Assembly: GCA_947000775.1 (NCBI GenBank) | Contig: CAMQGK010000334.1 | Location: forward strand, 4,040,501-4,104,500 | Direction of reading: 5' to 3' | Source: Pterois miles | Lineage: Eukaryota; Chordata; Actinopteri; Perciformes; Scorpaenidae | DNA: 64,000 nt | Shown: positions 1 through 11,600 of the stretch, one piece after another | Position numbering within the stretch: position 1 is the first letter of the stretch | Layout of the letters: every line of letters starts with the position of its first letter | Made by a program: the position numbers and the translations under genes | The notes under the pieces: generated by a model | What the model saw: only the letters and a program-made list of their open reading frames with translations | The model's database searches: none | Told to the model about the DNA's origin: nothing

Positions 1-2670
1 AAATGTATTCTGACAGCAAAATTATACAGCAACACCCATACCACACCGGTTTGTGCAGTGCAAATAATATAGTGCAAATGAAAGACATGAACACAACCTT
101 GGACCTCCATGATGATCCAGAATTTAGAGATATTTTTGCTGATGCTATTCTGTGGTATTTGTTTATCTGACAGCCTGCTTTGGAGGTCTACAAGTGTTTT
201 TATTAATGCTTTTTACATTCTAGCACACTGTGATGCCAAACAACTTTCTCTATTAGCGATGAGCCGAACAATCCACAAAGACGAGTTTGGGCAGTTCTCT
301 AGTCAGTGCCTTTAGGGTGTAGTTAAGATAACTGCTATGTAGTAGTGTCGAATAAAACATATGTCTGTTTAAAGGACTAAAAGAAAATGTAAAAATGAGC
401 AAAAGATTATACTGTAATGCCTACAGAGGGTCTATGATCTACTTTCTTCTGGTACCAGCAAATTCAATATATTTAAACTAATTCCCCTGTATTGGTCCAC
501 GATGTAAAACTTACCATTTCTCTCCCTGCAATGCTTCTATATATTAATTTCACATCCTGACTGAAACTCATTTAGTCGGAGAGATTCTAGCATCAAATCC
601 TGTTCAGGATCCCTTTAGCCTTTTCAGGGCTAAACTGGTAATCCAATGAGCTTTTTCACTCTAATTAGTGTTGTTGCTCTGCCAGATAAACACGACAGCT
701 TTTGTAAATTAATGAGTGCTTTTTGGTTTTGTGGTTTTGTGGTTTTGTGGTTTGCACTTGTGGTCGCTTCACCATAAGAATAAGTTTTAGTTTTACATGT
801 CAGGTAATTTTGCCTCCCATGACAACACCGCAGACTTGGATAGGATGAAACATGCAGACTTTGATTGGATACTTAGGAAAAGAAGTTAATGGAGGGCAGA
901 GATATATTGATACATACGCATAAATGTGAATGTGCATTGAAGTGGTTTTCGGAGGTTGAATTGCAAAGTCTAATTATAACTATGCAAGCTGGCGTTATGA
1001 ATAATGTTTGGAAGCACTCCTTGTCTCTGAGAGCTGGCCACCTTGTTTTACAAAGTACATTACTACAGTTACAATATATCAAGCTATGACTCATAATCAT
1101 GCTCGGCTAACATCATCAAATTTAAACCTCAGTTCCCGTCTGCAGTTTGACTACAGCAGCTGTGCATTTCCACTACTACGCTGGCTCAGTCAAACCTCTA
1201 TATTTAACTCTGACTGGTCTGGGGTTACACTTCTACAGCCTTGAATGGGCAAGATCATTCATGAGTGCACCGGTATCACAGCACCAATACAGGCAGCTGA
1301 AGTGCACTCTGGGGTTATAATAAAACTGTGGGAAACTGTTCCTCAAGAGCACTGAAACACTCTCCCACTACAGTCACTCTGTGAGGCAACAGCGTGCTGA
1401 CAAAGCATCAAACCTTTCCGTTACAGTCCTTTGACTTCATGTCATAAAAGAACCTTTGGCACATACGGGTTTGATACAAGCTCAGAGCATATCTTTGTTT
1501 CTCCTAAACAAAACAAAAAAAGACAATTCTTCCACAACAGAGCTGCTCAGAGGACACCACCTGTTCTCTGCTCGCATCTGAGACCAAACAAAGTACTATG
1601 GACACCTAAACAGAGCGTGACAGTGAGACCAAACACACTGAAAGATATTTCTCACAGCCAGCACGCACCAGCGAGCCCAGCAGTGCAGAGAGTTGTCACA
1701 GCGTAAAAGGCAGAAGCAGGTCAGCTGTTTAGTTGAGGTCAGCGGGGTTTCTTGTAAGGATTGAGTGACAGCTGATACAATATCTGTGGGAGCTTGCTGT
1801 TCCTCTACTGTAACGGAAAGTGAAATTAAAGCCACACTTTGCTCTTTCAGGTTTGCATATGATGAACTACTCTACATTGTTAACATTGGTGCACTTAAAA
1901 TGATGTGTGTTCAGCAGGTATTCTCAAAGTGACAAATCTGACTTCGGAGGAAGGAACCAAAGTTTTTTTAAGGAACAATGTGTAACAATTAGGGGGATCT
2001 ATTAGCAGAAATGGAATATAATATTCATATCTTTGTTTTTATTGTGTATAACCACCTTAAAAGAGTCATGTTTTCCTTAGCTTAGAATGAGCCCTTCATA
2101 TCTACATAGGGAGCAGGTCTTCTTCACGAAGTCCAACATGTTGCTCCACCATGTTTCTACAGTAGCCCAGAGCTCACAAACCAAACACTGGCTCTAGAGA
2201 GAGCCTTTTTGCATTTTTGGCTACCGTAGTTCTCCGACATGTTTGTGAAACTGCAGCAATGTGAGCCGCAGAGTGCAGCTCCGCTGCTCTTAAAGTAGTG
2301 TTATTATGGTGAGGATGGCCTCTGTGTTAGGTGACGGCATTATAACTTTTAACTTGGCATTTTAACTTGGCAGCTGGGTTCTCAGTTGTTTGCAGTCTGC
2401 AACCACACCACTAAATGCTGCCAAGTCCTACACACTGTACCTTGCATGGTTTTTCACAGCTTGTCATGCAATTTGTAGTGGTTATTACTTTGACTGTCAG
2501 GTGTATTTACATTTGCTTTTACTGTATTTGACTATTTTTCTAGTTTATTATCAAATATCAGTTTGTTAAGTACAGTCCTGCTTTTTATGCTAAATTGAAA
2601 AAATTCCTTCCAACTTGGTCTAATTATTGCAGGTCTTTAATATTCATAATGTCTTACTGCATTTAAAAAT
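1..2670. other. AT-rich sequence without recognisable gene
   Basis: No open frame here resembles a known protein and no splice-consistent exon set was found on either strand. The only local structure seen is a short tandem run of a GGTTTTGT-type 8-mer near 720-753. In human the locus beyond C2orf68 carries TMEM150A and RNF181, but neither is visible here. Confidence 0.5.
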
Positions 2671-2983
2671 GAAGAAGAAGATCAACCTTTATTAGTCCCA
2701 CTAGGGGAAATTCAATTTTTACACTCTGTTGTAACGTATACACAGTACATGCAGACCTGAAACACACATACATGCATCAATGGAGAGATGTCAGAGTGAG
2801 GGGGCTGCTCCTGACAAGCGCCCCGAGCAGTTGGGGGTTTGGTGCCTTGCTCAGGGGCACCTCGGCAGTGCCCAAGAGGTAAACTGGCACCTCTCCAGCT
2901 ACCAGTTCACACTCAGTTCTTGGTCCATGTCGGGACTTGAACCGGTGACCCTCCGGTTCCCAAGCCAACTCCCTACAGACTGA
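2671..2983 (-). mobile_element. tRNA-derived SINE, copy 1, 5'-truncated
   Basis: On the minus strand this is the same element as 25170-25508 and 48950-49283. It has a tRNA-like head with a B box (GGTTCAAGTCC type), a unique body and a LINE-like 3' tail ending in ACTAATAAAGG. The tail lies at the left edge, next to a GAA-rich run. The first ~16 bases of the head, including most of the A box, are missing at the 2983 end. The open frames across it are by-products of the repeat. Confidence 0.85.
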
Positions 2984-4504
2984 AAATATGCAATAACACA
3001 TTTACCTTATCCATCTACATAAGTTTCTTAACACTGCATGCAGTATGTCTTGTGATTTGGGTGTGCTGAGTAATAACACCTTAACATCATAACAACCTTC
3101 TACCTGTACAGGTGCATCTAATTGAGCCTTTGACTCAACACACGTCATTACATATTCCAGTTATGTACTCCTATTTCAACTAATGCTGGAGACGGCCCAA
3201 AATCGTTGAAGTCTTAAATTTTAACCCTAGCCTCAACTCTGTAGTATGTTAACTAACATCCGTCTTTGAGATTACTTGAAGTAGTTCATTTAAGTTTAGT
3301 TGCATTACGTACATAACGTCTGTAACCAAGATACAGCGAGAGATGACAGATATTGTGTACTTTTGAGTTTAACAATAGAGCTTTGTTTACAAAATTTACA
3401 TAAAGTTTAGCTCCTCAACAAAGAAATTGTCATTAACTATGTGATGTAGGCCAAGACAGAAGCTGAAGCTGCCTGAGACCCTTACAGGGTTTGGTGACGG
3501 CACTGGGTCAATATGTGTTACTTACATCTGCTATAAGTAAAACAGTTTTAATGCAGACCTATAGATTGTTAAAAAAGGACAGATGGTTCAAGGTGGCTAC
3601 ATTTTCTTTCTCTTGATAATAGTGCAGTGGCTCAGAAATCAGTACACAACAGTGCCATGATGGCACACAATATCTAATTAGATAGAAATGGAAATATGTT
3701 ATACATTAACAGAACATATTCAATATTCACATACTGTCACACACATAACTACTAGCCTACCTGTCACAACAGGCACCTCAGTAAATTTCAAATGTTCATG
3801 CTGTCAGAACATTTGAAAAGTGTCTCCTGGGTGTAAATAGCTGCATGACAGGTTGTACGTTATATAACAATGTTTTACTGTATATATGTAAGGCTACACT
3901 AAGAGGGGAAGGTGTGAAGATGCGAGTTGTGATTGGGTCATTTTCAACCAATTGAGAAAAGGTGAAACTGGAGATAATCTGGCGGCAATGGAATGAGTTG
4001 ACATGGGAATGTGTCTCCCCTCACATAGCCTCTAGTCACATGCAGAGTGGAAAGTGAGCTGGAGAAGGGCGTTAGCAATCTACAGGGGAGTGTCTCTACT
4101 CCACCAATCGCATAGCAGAGGCCGCTCCTTCTTGACAAAGCTTTGTGTAACACTGTGGAGACTTGGCCCAAGCATTTGGTCACAGGATGAAGTTTGCATA
4201 TTTTTTTGCATTAATGAAAACAATGAATTAATCTCCTGCTGTGGTGCGGATCAACAGCCGGTCTATCCAAATGTCAACTTTTTTCCACAGCCTGGGGATG
4301 CTAGTGGGATTTTGTGTTTCCACTTTTCATCATGGGGATAGGGAATGTATCTGCTATTTATCTGTCTGATAGGACAGCGATACATTTAACCTGTGCACTA
4401 CTGCTGGTATCTAGGTTTTAAAGGGGGGATGCTACCTTTTCTAAGAAGTTTTTTTCTTTTCTCTGACTGTGTCCCAAGGCTGCTATGGTCTGTCTGTTTG
4501 TGAT
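2984..4504. other. Intergenic sequence, nothing recognised
   Basis: Short open frames occur on both strands, but none shows a recognisable domain, splice-consistent neighbours or coding-like composition. I see no RNA gene or transposon ends in this stretch. Confidence 0.45.
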
Positions 4505-4583
4505 CCACATAGACATACTATACCTTTCATTCACATCCACCAACACGGTGGATGTGAATGAAGGGTACAGTATGTCTATGTGG
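4505..4583. repeat. 37-bp near-perfect inverted repeat (hairpin)
   Basis: Bases 4505-4541 and 4547-4583 are reverse complements over 37 bp with two mismatches (both G-U compatible in RNA), separated by a 5-base loop AACAC. No flanking target duplication is obvious. It could be a small foldback transposon or a transcribed hairpin; the sequence does not decide. Confidence 0.8.
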
Positions 4584-4904
4584 TGACAGGTGACAGGATT
4601 ACTGTATGTGTTTCTGAGAACATGAGTGGAGGGGGCTGGTTCCAACTTGTTGGGTTTGTCCCAAACAGGCAAAGCAGATTGACAACAAAAAACTAGTTCA
4701 CCAGGTTGGAGGGTGGTAAAAGAAACGAAACAAAAGTTGATACCTGAACTAGCAACCTGAAAGTTCAACAAGTAATGCCTGAGTTGTCCTTTTCCACAGA
4801 ATAAAATGACGTTTGTCTTAAAAATGAACAGTTACTAACAAAAACGTACATATGATCCGTAACAAATCTGGAGTTTACCTCTTTGCAATGCAGTATGTTG
4901 TTTT

Positions 4905-5050
4905 CCTCCAGTGTACCAAGCCAAGGATAATTTTGTCCATTGGGCCTGTGCAACCTTTCCTTTATATTTTCAAGCTGTATGTCATGAACCGCCCCACTAC
5001 TTAGCCTTCCTTCACCATCTGATCAACTTGTATAAAACATGCGTGGTTAC
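4905..5050 (+). repeat. Dispersed repeat, first of two copies
   Basis: This stretch is clearly similar to 7818-7967: shared blocks include CCATTGGGCCT and a long match ending in CTTCCTTCACCATCTGATCAA. The second copy lies inside intron 1 of the C2orf68 homologue. The family is not one I can name. Confidence 0.65.
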
Positions 5051-5984
5051 AGTTTTCAATAATGTGGCTGAGACATTTCAGAGTTATACCGTTAATGTTT
5101 TGCAAATAGAAAAGGACATTTTGGCCATTTGTCCTTAAAATCAGAATACACTGTTAGTTATGGACAAAATAAATCAAATTTCTCTTATGATTAAAACAAA
5201 AGTTGTGACATAGACGATAGCCCTGTAGATTTGAAGCGCTGATTCATACTGCCACCTGTTGAGCACATGATGTGAAACACCTCTGTCAGTCAACTGAAAC
5301 TGACAACGTATTTTGCTGTAACCCCAATACTATATGTATTCCCACTAGTCCATATTTCAGGATAGAGGTAGGGTTGAACAATTTTCAAAAAATATCAAAT
5401 AGTGATTATTTTTGACTGATTTTGCAATTGTGATATCATTTGCAATATTATAGTGGATGATAATTTTCACATTGTTATCCTTATTTTCATTGAAAAACAT
5501 ATTAAAATGATCATGGTGTGATGTTTGCAGGGATCTGTACCAAACAAAGATGTTTTCTTAAGCCTGTAGAATATGATGTGTAGGCCAGGACCTATCTGCT
5601 GCACGATAATATTCAATTAAAGATGCTATTATACACACACCTCACCTTTAACAAATATTGCTCCTCTTATGATTTGAGAATTGCAGTAGGCCAATAATGC
5701 GATTTCGATAAATGTTTTAACAACATAGCAAGATACTAAAAAACATTCACATTTTTGGTTGTTCAATTACATAAGTGCACATCCAGACACATTTAGATTG
5801 TAATAAATGGCTTATATATATATATGTTATATTTTTTTATTCATAAAGACTTGTGTACTCAAAAAAATTACAGTATCAAAAATAAAGTACTTCAAAAATC
5901 CCAAATAAATTAGAATACTGAAAACAATAAAACATAGTTGCCATACAAACACATTATCATGGCTACATCCACTAAAAGGTTCAA
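5051..5984. other. AT-rich intergenic sequence
   Basis: Nothing recognisable: no exons, no transposon ends, no RNA gene. Composition is strongly AT. Confidence 0.45.
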
Positions 5985-6088
<104 letters not shown>

Positions 6089-6582
6089 TCACATTCCTAA
6101 ACACAGAATTGCTGATAGACTGATGTTCAGTTTACAGCATTGTACCAAAAAAAAGTAGACATTTTGTTTATAAAACTAGATCTTTGTAAACACAGGACAT
6201 GTTCAGCGGAGGTGGAAGGCTCTGTGTCAGAGTACCTACAGCTTTCTTAATTTAACTGTTAGAAAGCAACATCATTTTATAGGTCAAGTCAACTTGAAGG
6301 TGTACAAAATCTCAAAGTTATGAATGAGGGTATGAGGTAACAATCCAAGGTGACTAAAATGTAGTAAACATGATCCTGACAGTCAACTCCCAATCACACT
6401 GGTCTTTGTCTTGATTGTGGGTCACAGAGGTGGATCTCCGCTGACTGTCACTGTACATGATCCCAGAGTCGTCATAACGCCCCCAACACGGTCAACAGCA
6501 TTAATGCTTTGTAGGAGTGCAGAACTGCAAAGAAAGTATTGCTCCTCTTTGCCTGTAGCCCATCCATCCTCATAATCTACAC

Positions 6583-8149
6583 TCAGCGTTTGTCTCGTCT
6601 TTTGTCAATTTCCTTTCGAATACGATCCTCTAGAGCTGCCCTCATGGCTGAATCCAGAATGTTCTTCTCTGCGACACGTTCCACCACCTCCTCAGGCTTA
6701 TCCTCCTTTAGAAACAGGGAGCACATGAGGGAATTCAGGCCAACGCAAAGTAAAATAGATCAAAGAGCCAGAAATATCAGTGAAAAAGATCTGCATTAAC
6801 CTTGTGCACAAGGAACGAGGTAATGGTACCAGAGTCCGCCTGATAGTCGAGCCAGAAGAGTTCAGTACCATGGGGCTCCGTCTCTGTGCTTGACTCACTC
6901 TCATTAGACTCTTCAGCCTCAGCACCAGCCCCTGGCTCTGATCCATCTGGAAAATGAGCACACACATGCATACTCTTTACTGCAATTACTGTTGGCAAAA
7001 GCATAACAAATTAGGGCATCAAACTTACGTCTGCGTCGAGGATGGTACACTTGGATATCAGGTCGACGGGGACGTTGAGGGGTTGTGGTGTGCCTTCGCC
7101 GCTGAAGCTCTTTGGCTTGCTTCACCTCTTTGGCTTGTTTCACCTCTTTATCATAGTCATCCCTTGAAGAGATAAGAAATCAACATTTTGTTATTGTTTA
7201 GAAATGCACTACATACCATATGCATTTCAAAAAGATGCAGTGTAGTATCTCTGATCTTCTAACTTAGTTAAACAACAGAAATAAGGTAATGGTCTTGTTT
7301 TACTGTAGTTTGCACAAGGATTATAAATTGTAATCATGTCCTCCTAAAACAAACAAACAAAAAACTGATCGGCAAACAATATTAATAAATCTAAGGTTAC
7401 ATGTGATTTTCTTCACTTCAACTCCTCTTTTTCAACCATCGAAAATTAAGTCAAAGTCAAAATTAGATGTTTTCTTCTGTATGGGGAAATGCCTTTCAGA
7501 AACAAATGCAATTGTCTGCGTAGCTATGCTGTGTCAATGGTTAGCAACAAAGGCAAATGTTTCATTCAGTTTTCAGGTCACATATTACATACCCCTAAAA
7601 ATCTGACACAATCATCAACCAGTAAGGATAGAAAGAAATAGCATGCTAAGTGTTAAACACCAGAATGAGGAAAAAATGTACTTTTATTTATCATGGAGGC
7701 CCTGTCTGAAAACTAACCGAACCACCTGTTCTTTGATAGTTACCACTAACTCACATCTGATAACAGGATGCAACATAGATTTTTTTTATTGTAATAAGTG
7801 AGTTGTTTTACCTTTAGTGTACTAAACCAAGTTTGGCCATTGGGCCTATGCGCCTTTATTTATATACAATATACATTTTGAGCGTAAACGAAGCTGTATA
7901 AGCCATTAAGTGCCCTACTACTGAACCTTCCTTCACCATCTGATCAACGTGTATTAAAAGTGTGGTTGCATCTCTAGATATTGTGAACTAGCTAGTATGC
8001 TAGCTATTAGCGTCGGCTAACGGTAGCAGAGGAAATCACCGAGCAATCTGGTTCCTCCGGATATGGTGCAGGAAGCCGTGGCTCATATCCAAGCGCCCCC
8101 CTGGTTTGTATTTCAGCTCATGCACTTCATCGTCTCTTAAAATATCCAT
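6583..8149 (-). CDS. c2orf68: UPF0561 protein C2orf68 homologue, 4 exons
   Basis: Coding exons, in transcript order: 8149-8040, 7162-7029, 6946-6801 and 6705-6583. They total 513 nt, or 170 residues plus stop. All introns are GT-AG and the phases agree (2, 1, 0). The small family has no established biochemical function. The protein shows its hallmarks: the NQIARDDYDKEVKQA block over the exon 1/2 join, a basic RRRH...RPRRPD(I/L)QVY segment, an acidic Glu/Ser-rich linker, and an FW(L)DYQADSGTIT block followed by a C-terminal EEVVERVAEKN...RIRKEIDKR helix. Human C2orf68 is of similar length (~166 residues). In exon 2 the KEVKQA unit is immediately repeated. The start is the first ATG of exon 1. 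A later in-frame ATG (before SHGFLHHIRRNQ) is closer to where the conserved region begins, so a shorter start is possible. It lies head to head with usp39. Confidence 0.9.
7818..7967 (+). repeat. Dispersed repeat, second copy, in C2orf68 intron 1
   Basis: Partner of 4905-5050 in the same orientation, about 2.9 kb away. It lies in the large first intron of the C2orf68 homologue, ending roughly 70 bp from exon 1. Confidence 0.65.
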
Positions 8150-8669
8150 TTCAACAAAAAGTACCGATACGGTGACAGTATTTATGAGTTAATGACGCAA
8201 ATGCTTTCAACAAGTCTGGACCATGGGTCTGCACACTGACAGAAAGCTACATGCTAGCTAATGTTTGGTAAGTAGTTGTCCAAATATAACACTCACGGAG
8301 TTAACCATCTATAATGGATAGAAAATACAGCTTTTAAAGAGAACATTTCGTACACACGCCCAACATAAAATTCACAAAATTAAATATATATCCGGTTATG
8401 CTTTCACATAACCAGCATGTTATTACATTGGTATGGGGACTGCGCAGTTCAAAAAGCGATGTACCGAGCTCATGCGCTCATCCGTCACCATTGAAACTCC
8501 GGGCTAGTTTTTGGTCTACTCTTTGGGAGCTGCGCGACGTACAACCAGCGTATAACCGTTCAATCACCGCGAGTTTCGACGCTCACGGTGCTTGACCCAT
8601 TCATTTTTTTTTCCAAATAAAGTTGTGCCTTCTCCGTTGTTTTGACATTAAGCTCACAAGCTAATAGCT
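8150..8669. promoter_or_regulatory. Presumed bidirectional promoter of c2orf68 and usp39
   Basis: The 520 bp between the two divergent start codons is the only space for both promoters. The part from about 8430 to 8600 is richer in CpG (GCGCGACG, ACCGCGAG and similar) than surrounding DNA. No TATA box at a telling position was identified. The head-to-head order is the same as in human, which supports a shared promoter. Transcription starts cannot be placed from sequence alone. Confidence 0.55.
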
Positions 8670-11600
8670 ATGATGGTTTCTCTGAAGCGAGAAAGAGAGG
8701 CTGAAGTGGACGACGATGACAACGAAGGGAGAGGTAACGTTACGTTTATTTACCTCTGTGCTACGGTTGGCTAGCAGGTAGCTAACTAATGCTACTAGAA
8801 GACACATGAAAGTTTGTTGGATTTTATGCACGGTTCGGTCCAGTTACATACAGGCAGGTCAACAAGTACCACTACATTTTAACTGACTTAAAATAATGTA
8901 CCGCCCTTAAAATTCACTCTTAAAAAATCCATCATATAACAACCTAACGTTAGATGCTAGGTCAGCTAGCATGTTGAGCTAGCTTATGTTCAGCTGATAT
9001 AACACACTCTGGTTTGACTCTGTTCGTTTTGTTTCACTCCATGTTGTAGTGACAGCAAAAATAGGCCGAGGACGTGTAATAGAAGACCGGAGAAGCCGCC
9101 ACTGTCCCTACCTTGACACCATAAACAGGCAAGATAAAGATGAATATGCATAGCTAATGTTGGTGCTAAATGCTAGTTAGCCCTGTCCTCCTCTGTAGCT
9201 CCACGGCTGATTGTATGTTTATCCACCAGGAGTGTGCTGGACTTTGACTTTGAGAAACTCTGCTCCATCTCTCTCTCCCACATCAACGTCTATGCCTGCC
9301 TTATATGTGGGAAATACTTTCAAGGTAGGTGAATCATCTGTCATTTAACCAAGAACCAAATATCCTGCTGTGCTTGGACTGATTTACACACGATTTACTC
9401 TTGTAGGTAGAGGTTTGAAGTCCCATGCTTACACCCACAGTGTGCAGTTTACCCATCATGTGTTCCTGAATCTGCACACGCTCAAGTTTTACTGTCTGCC
9501 AGACAACTATGAGATCATTGACTCTTCATTAGAAGATATTACGGTAAGTTAAGTCAAAGTTTTACAGGCCGATGGCATGTCATTGTTATACAAATGTAGA
9601 ATTATTTTTATGTTTAGATAAGATAAGATAAGATATCCCTTATCTTATCTAAACATAAAAACGTTTAGCAACGTCTTTTTGCAAAAAGCACACCGAATGT
9701 TGTTTTGGGTAGAGCTAAGAGGCAAATAAGTACTATTGGTATTGTATTACTGTATGCATTATATTTAGGAGTTGTTCAGATTGTGGTATCAGGATCTTAA
9801 GTGTCATTTGATCTTTGTTTTAAAGATTCCACCTTAGTCAAGTCATACAATATTAATATTCTCTTTGTCTGAGACAGCATCATGCTCGGACAGCATGAGT
9901 TAGATATGTCAAGGGTCATACTCAGTATCACATTGTCAATATTGAGATGCTGCAAAAATACTGTACAAACATTTGTGTCGGTGATCTGTTGACAGTTTCT
10001 CATTTTTTCTACAGTATGTGCTGAAACCAACTTTCACCAAGCAGCACATTGCCGGGTTGGACAAGCAGGGTAAACTGTACCGAGCCTACGATGGTACGAC
10101 CTACCTGCCAGGCATCGTAGGGCTCAACAACATCAAAGCCAACGATTACGCCAATGTGGTGTTACAGGTGTGAATAACTGCCACAGTGGGCCTTCTTTGG
10201 ACTCGGTCATGATGGTTTTTAACAATCCCAGCCATTTCATATTTGCCTCTCCTACCTAGGCTTTTTCCAATGTTCCACCGTTGCGAAACTACTTCCTGGA
10301 GGAGGAAAACTACAGGGGAATCCGCAGGCCGCCGGGGGACATCATGTTCCTCTTGGTGCAGAGGTTTGGTGAGCTGATGCGCAAACTTTGGAATCCGAGA
10401 AACTTCAAGGCTCATGTGTCTCCACATGAGATGCTGCAGGCCGTTGTGCTGTGCAGCAAGAAGAACTTCCAAATTACCAAACAAGGTAATGCTTTAGAAA
10501 CTGTAGTGCTGTGCTATGCTACATACTACAGATCTCAAACAGGCTTTAAAAACATGCTGCTCTATGGAGAGTGGGTTGTGATGCTAATTGATTGTTTCCT
10601 CTTCTGCAGGAGATGCTGTGGACTTCATGACGTGGTTCCTGAATGCTCTGCATGGTGCTCTTGGAGGGACAAAGAAAAAAACATGTGAGTAGTGAGTAGA
10701 ATCAGTGAGGTTTGATCACTAATTGTTTGGTCATAGTATATGCAAATTAAGTCTTCAGTGTGATATTCTCACAGGTATTTGGCACATTAATGCGAAATGT
10801 GTCAGAGACGAAGAAAAACATGGATACAGTTTTATATCAAATGTTAATATATTTTTTCATTTTTCTATGGTGGTTTTAACATATCAAATATTTCATATAT
10901 TACTGTTTGTTAGAAAAACGTGAATTAACTTCTGTTCTTATTTGTCTTTCTGCCCTCATAGCAATCATTACAAAAGCATTTCAAGGCTCCATGCGGATCT
11001 TCTCCAAGAAACTTCCACACCCAGATTTAGTGAGTTTTCTGTTTATGTTACGAAATCATTCATTTACATCTGGAATATAGATGATTTTAATAATAAAGTA
11101 ATTTAGGTTTATTCATAAATCATTTTTAAATTATCTGACCAGTTCTGTAGATAGAGATGCATTTAGTAAGGCTCCTTTTCCTTCTGAATTGATTTTGTCA
11201 AAATGAAGGTTAAGTCAGAGCTGATTTTTGGCACATTATTTAACATATGTTACTTAAGACTTTCTCTGATTAAGCGTTTAATTTCTCTTGAGATTATACA
11301 TGTGTATTCGTTGCCATTTTTATGCGCAATTTGAAGTACTGCATTAGAAGAGCTGTATGGATATGGCAACATTTGATAAAACTTCCTCATTTCTGTCTAA
11401 AAAGATTTGATGCACTAAATGGATTTTGGAAACGTCTTTGTCGAATAAATTCTGGGGTAGTGAACATTTAACTCACATGACTGATACTGATACTCACCCA
11501 TAATGCACACATGCTTTCTTTCCTCTCTGGACAACATGAAACGTGGCTAATACTAGCTGACATAAAGAATTAAAAGTTGCCCAATTGAAACAAATTTCTG

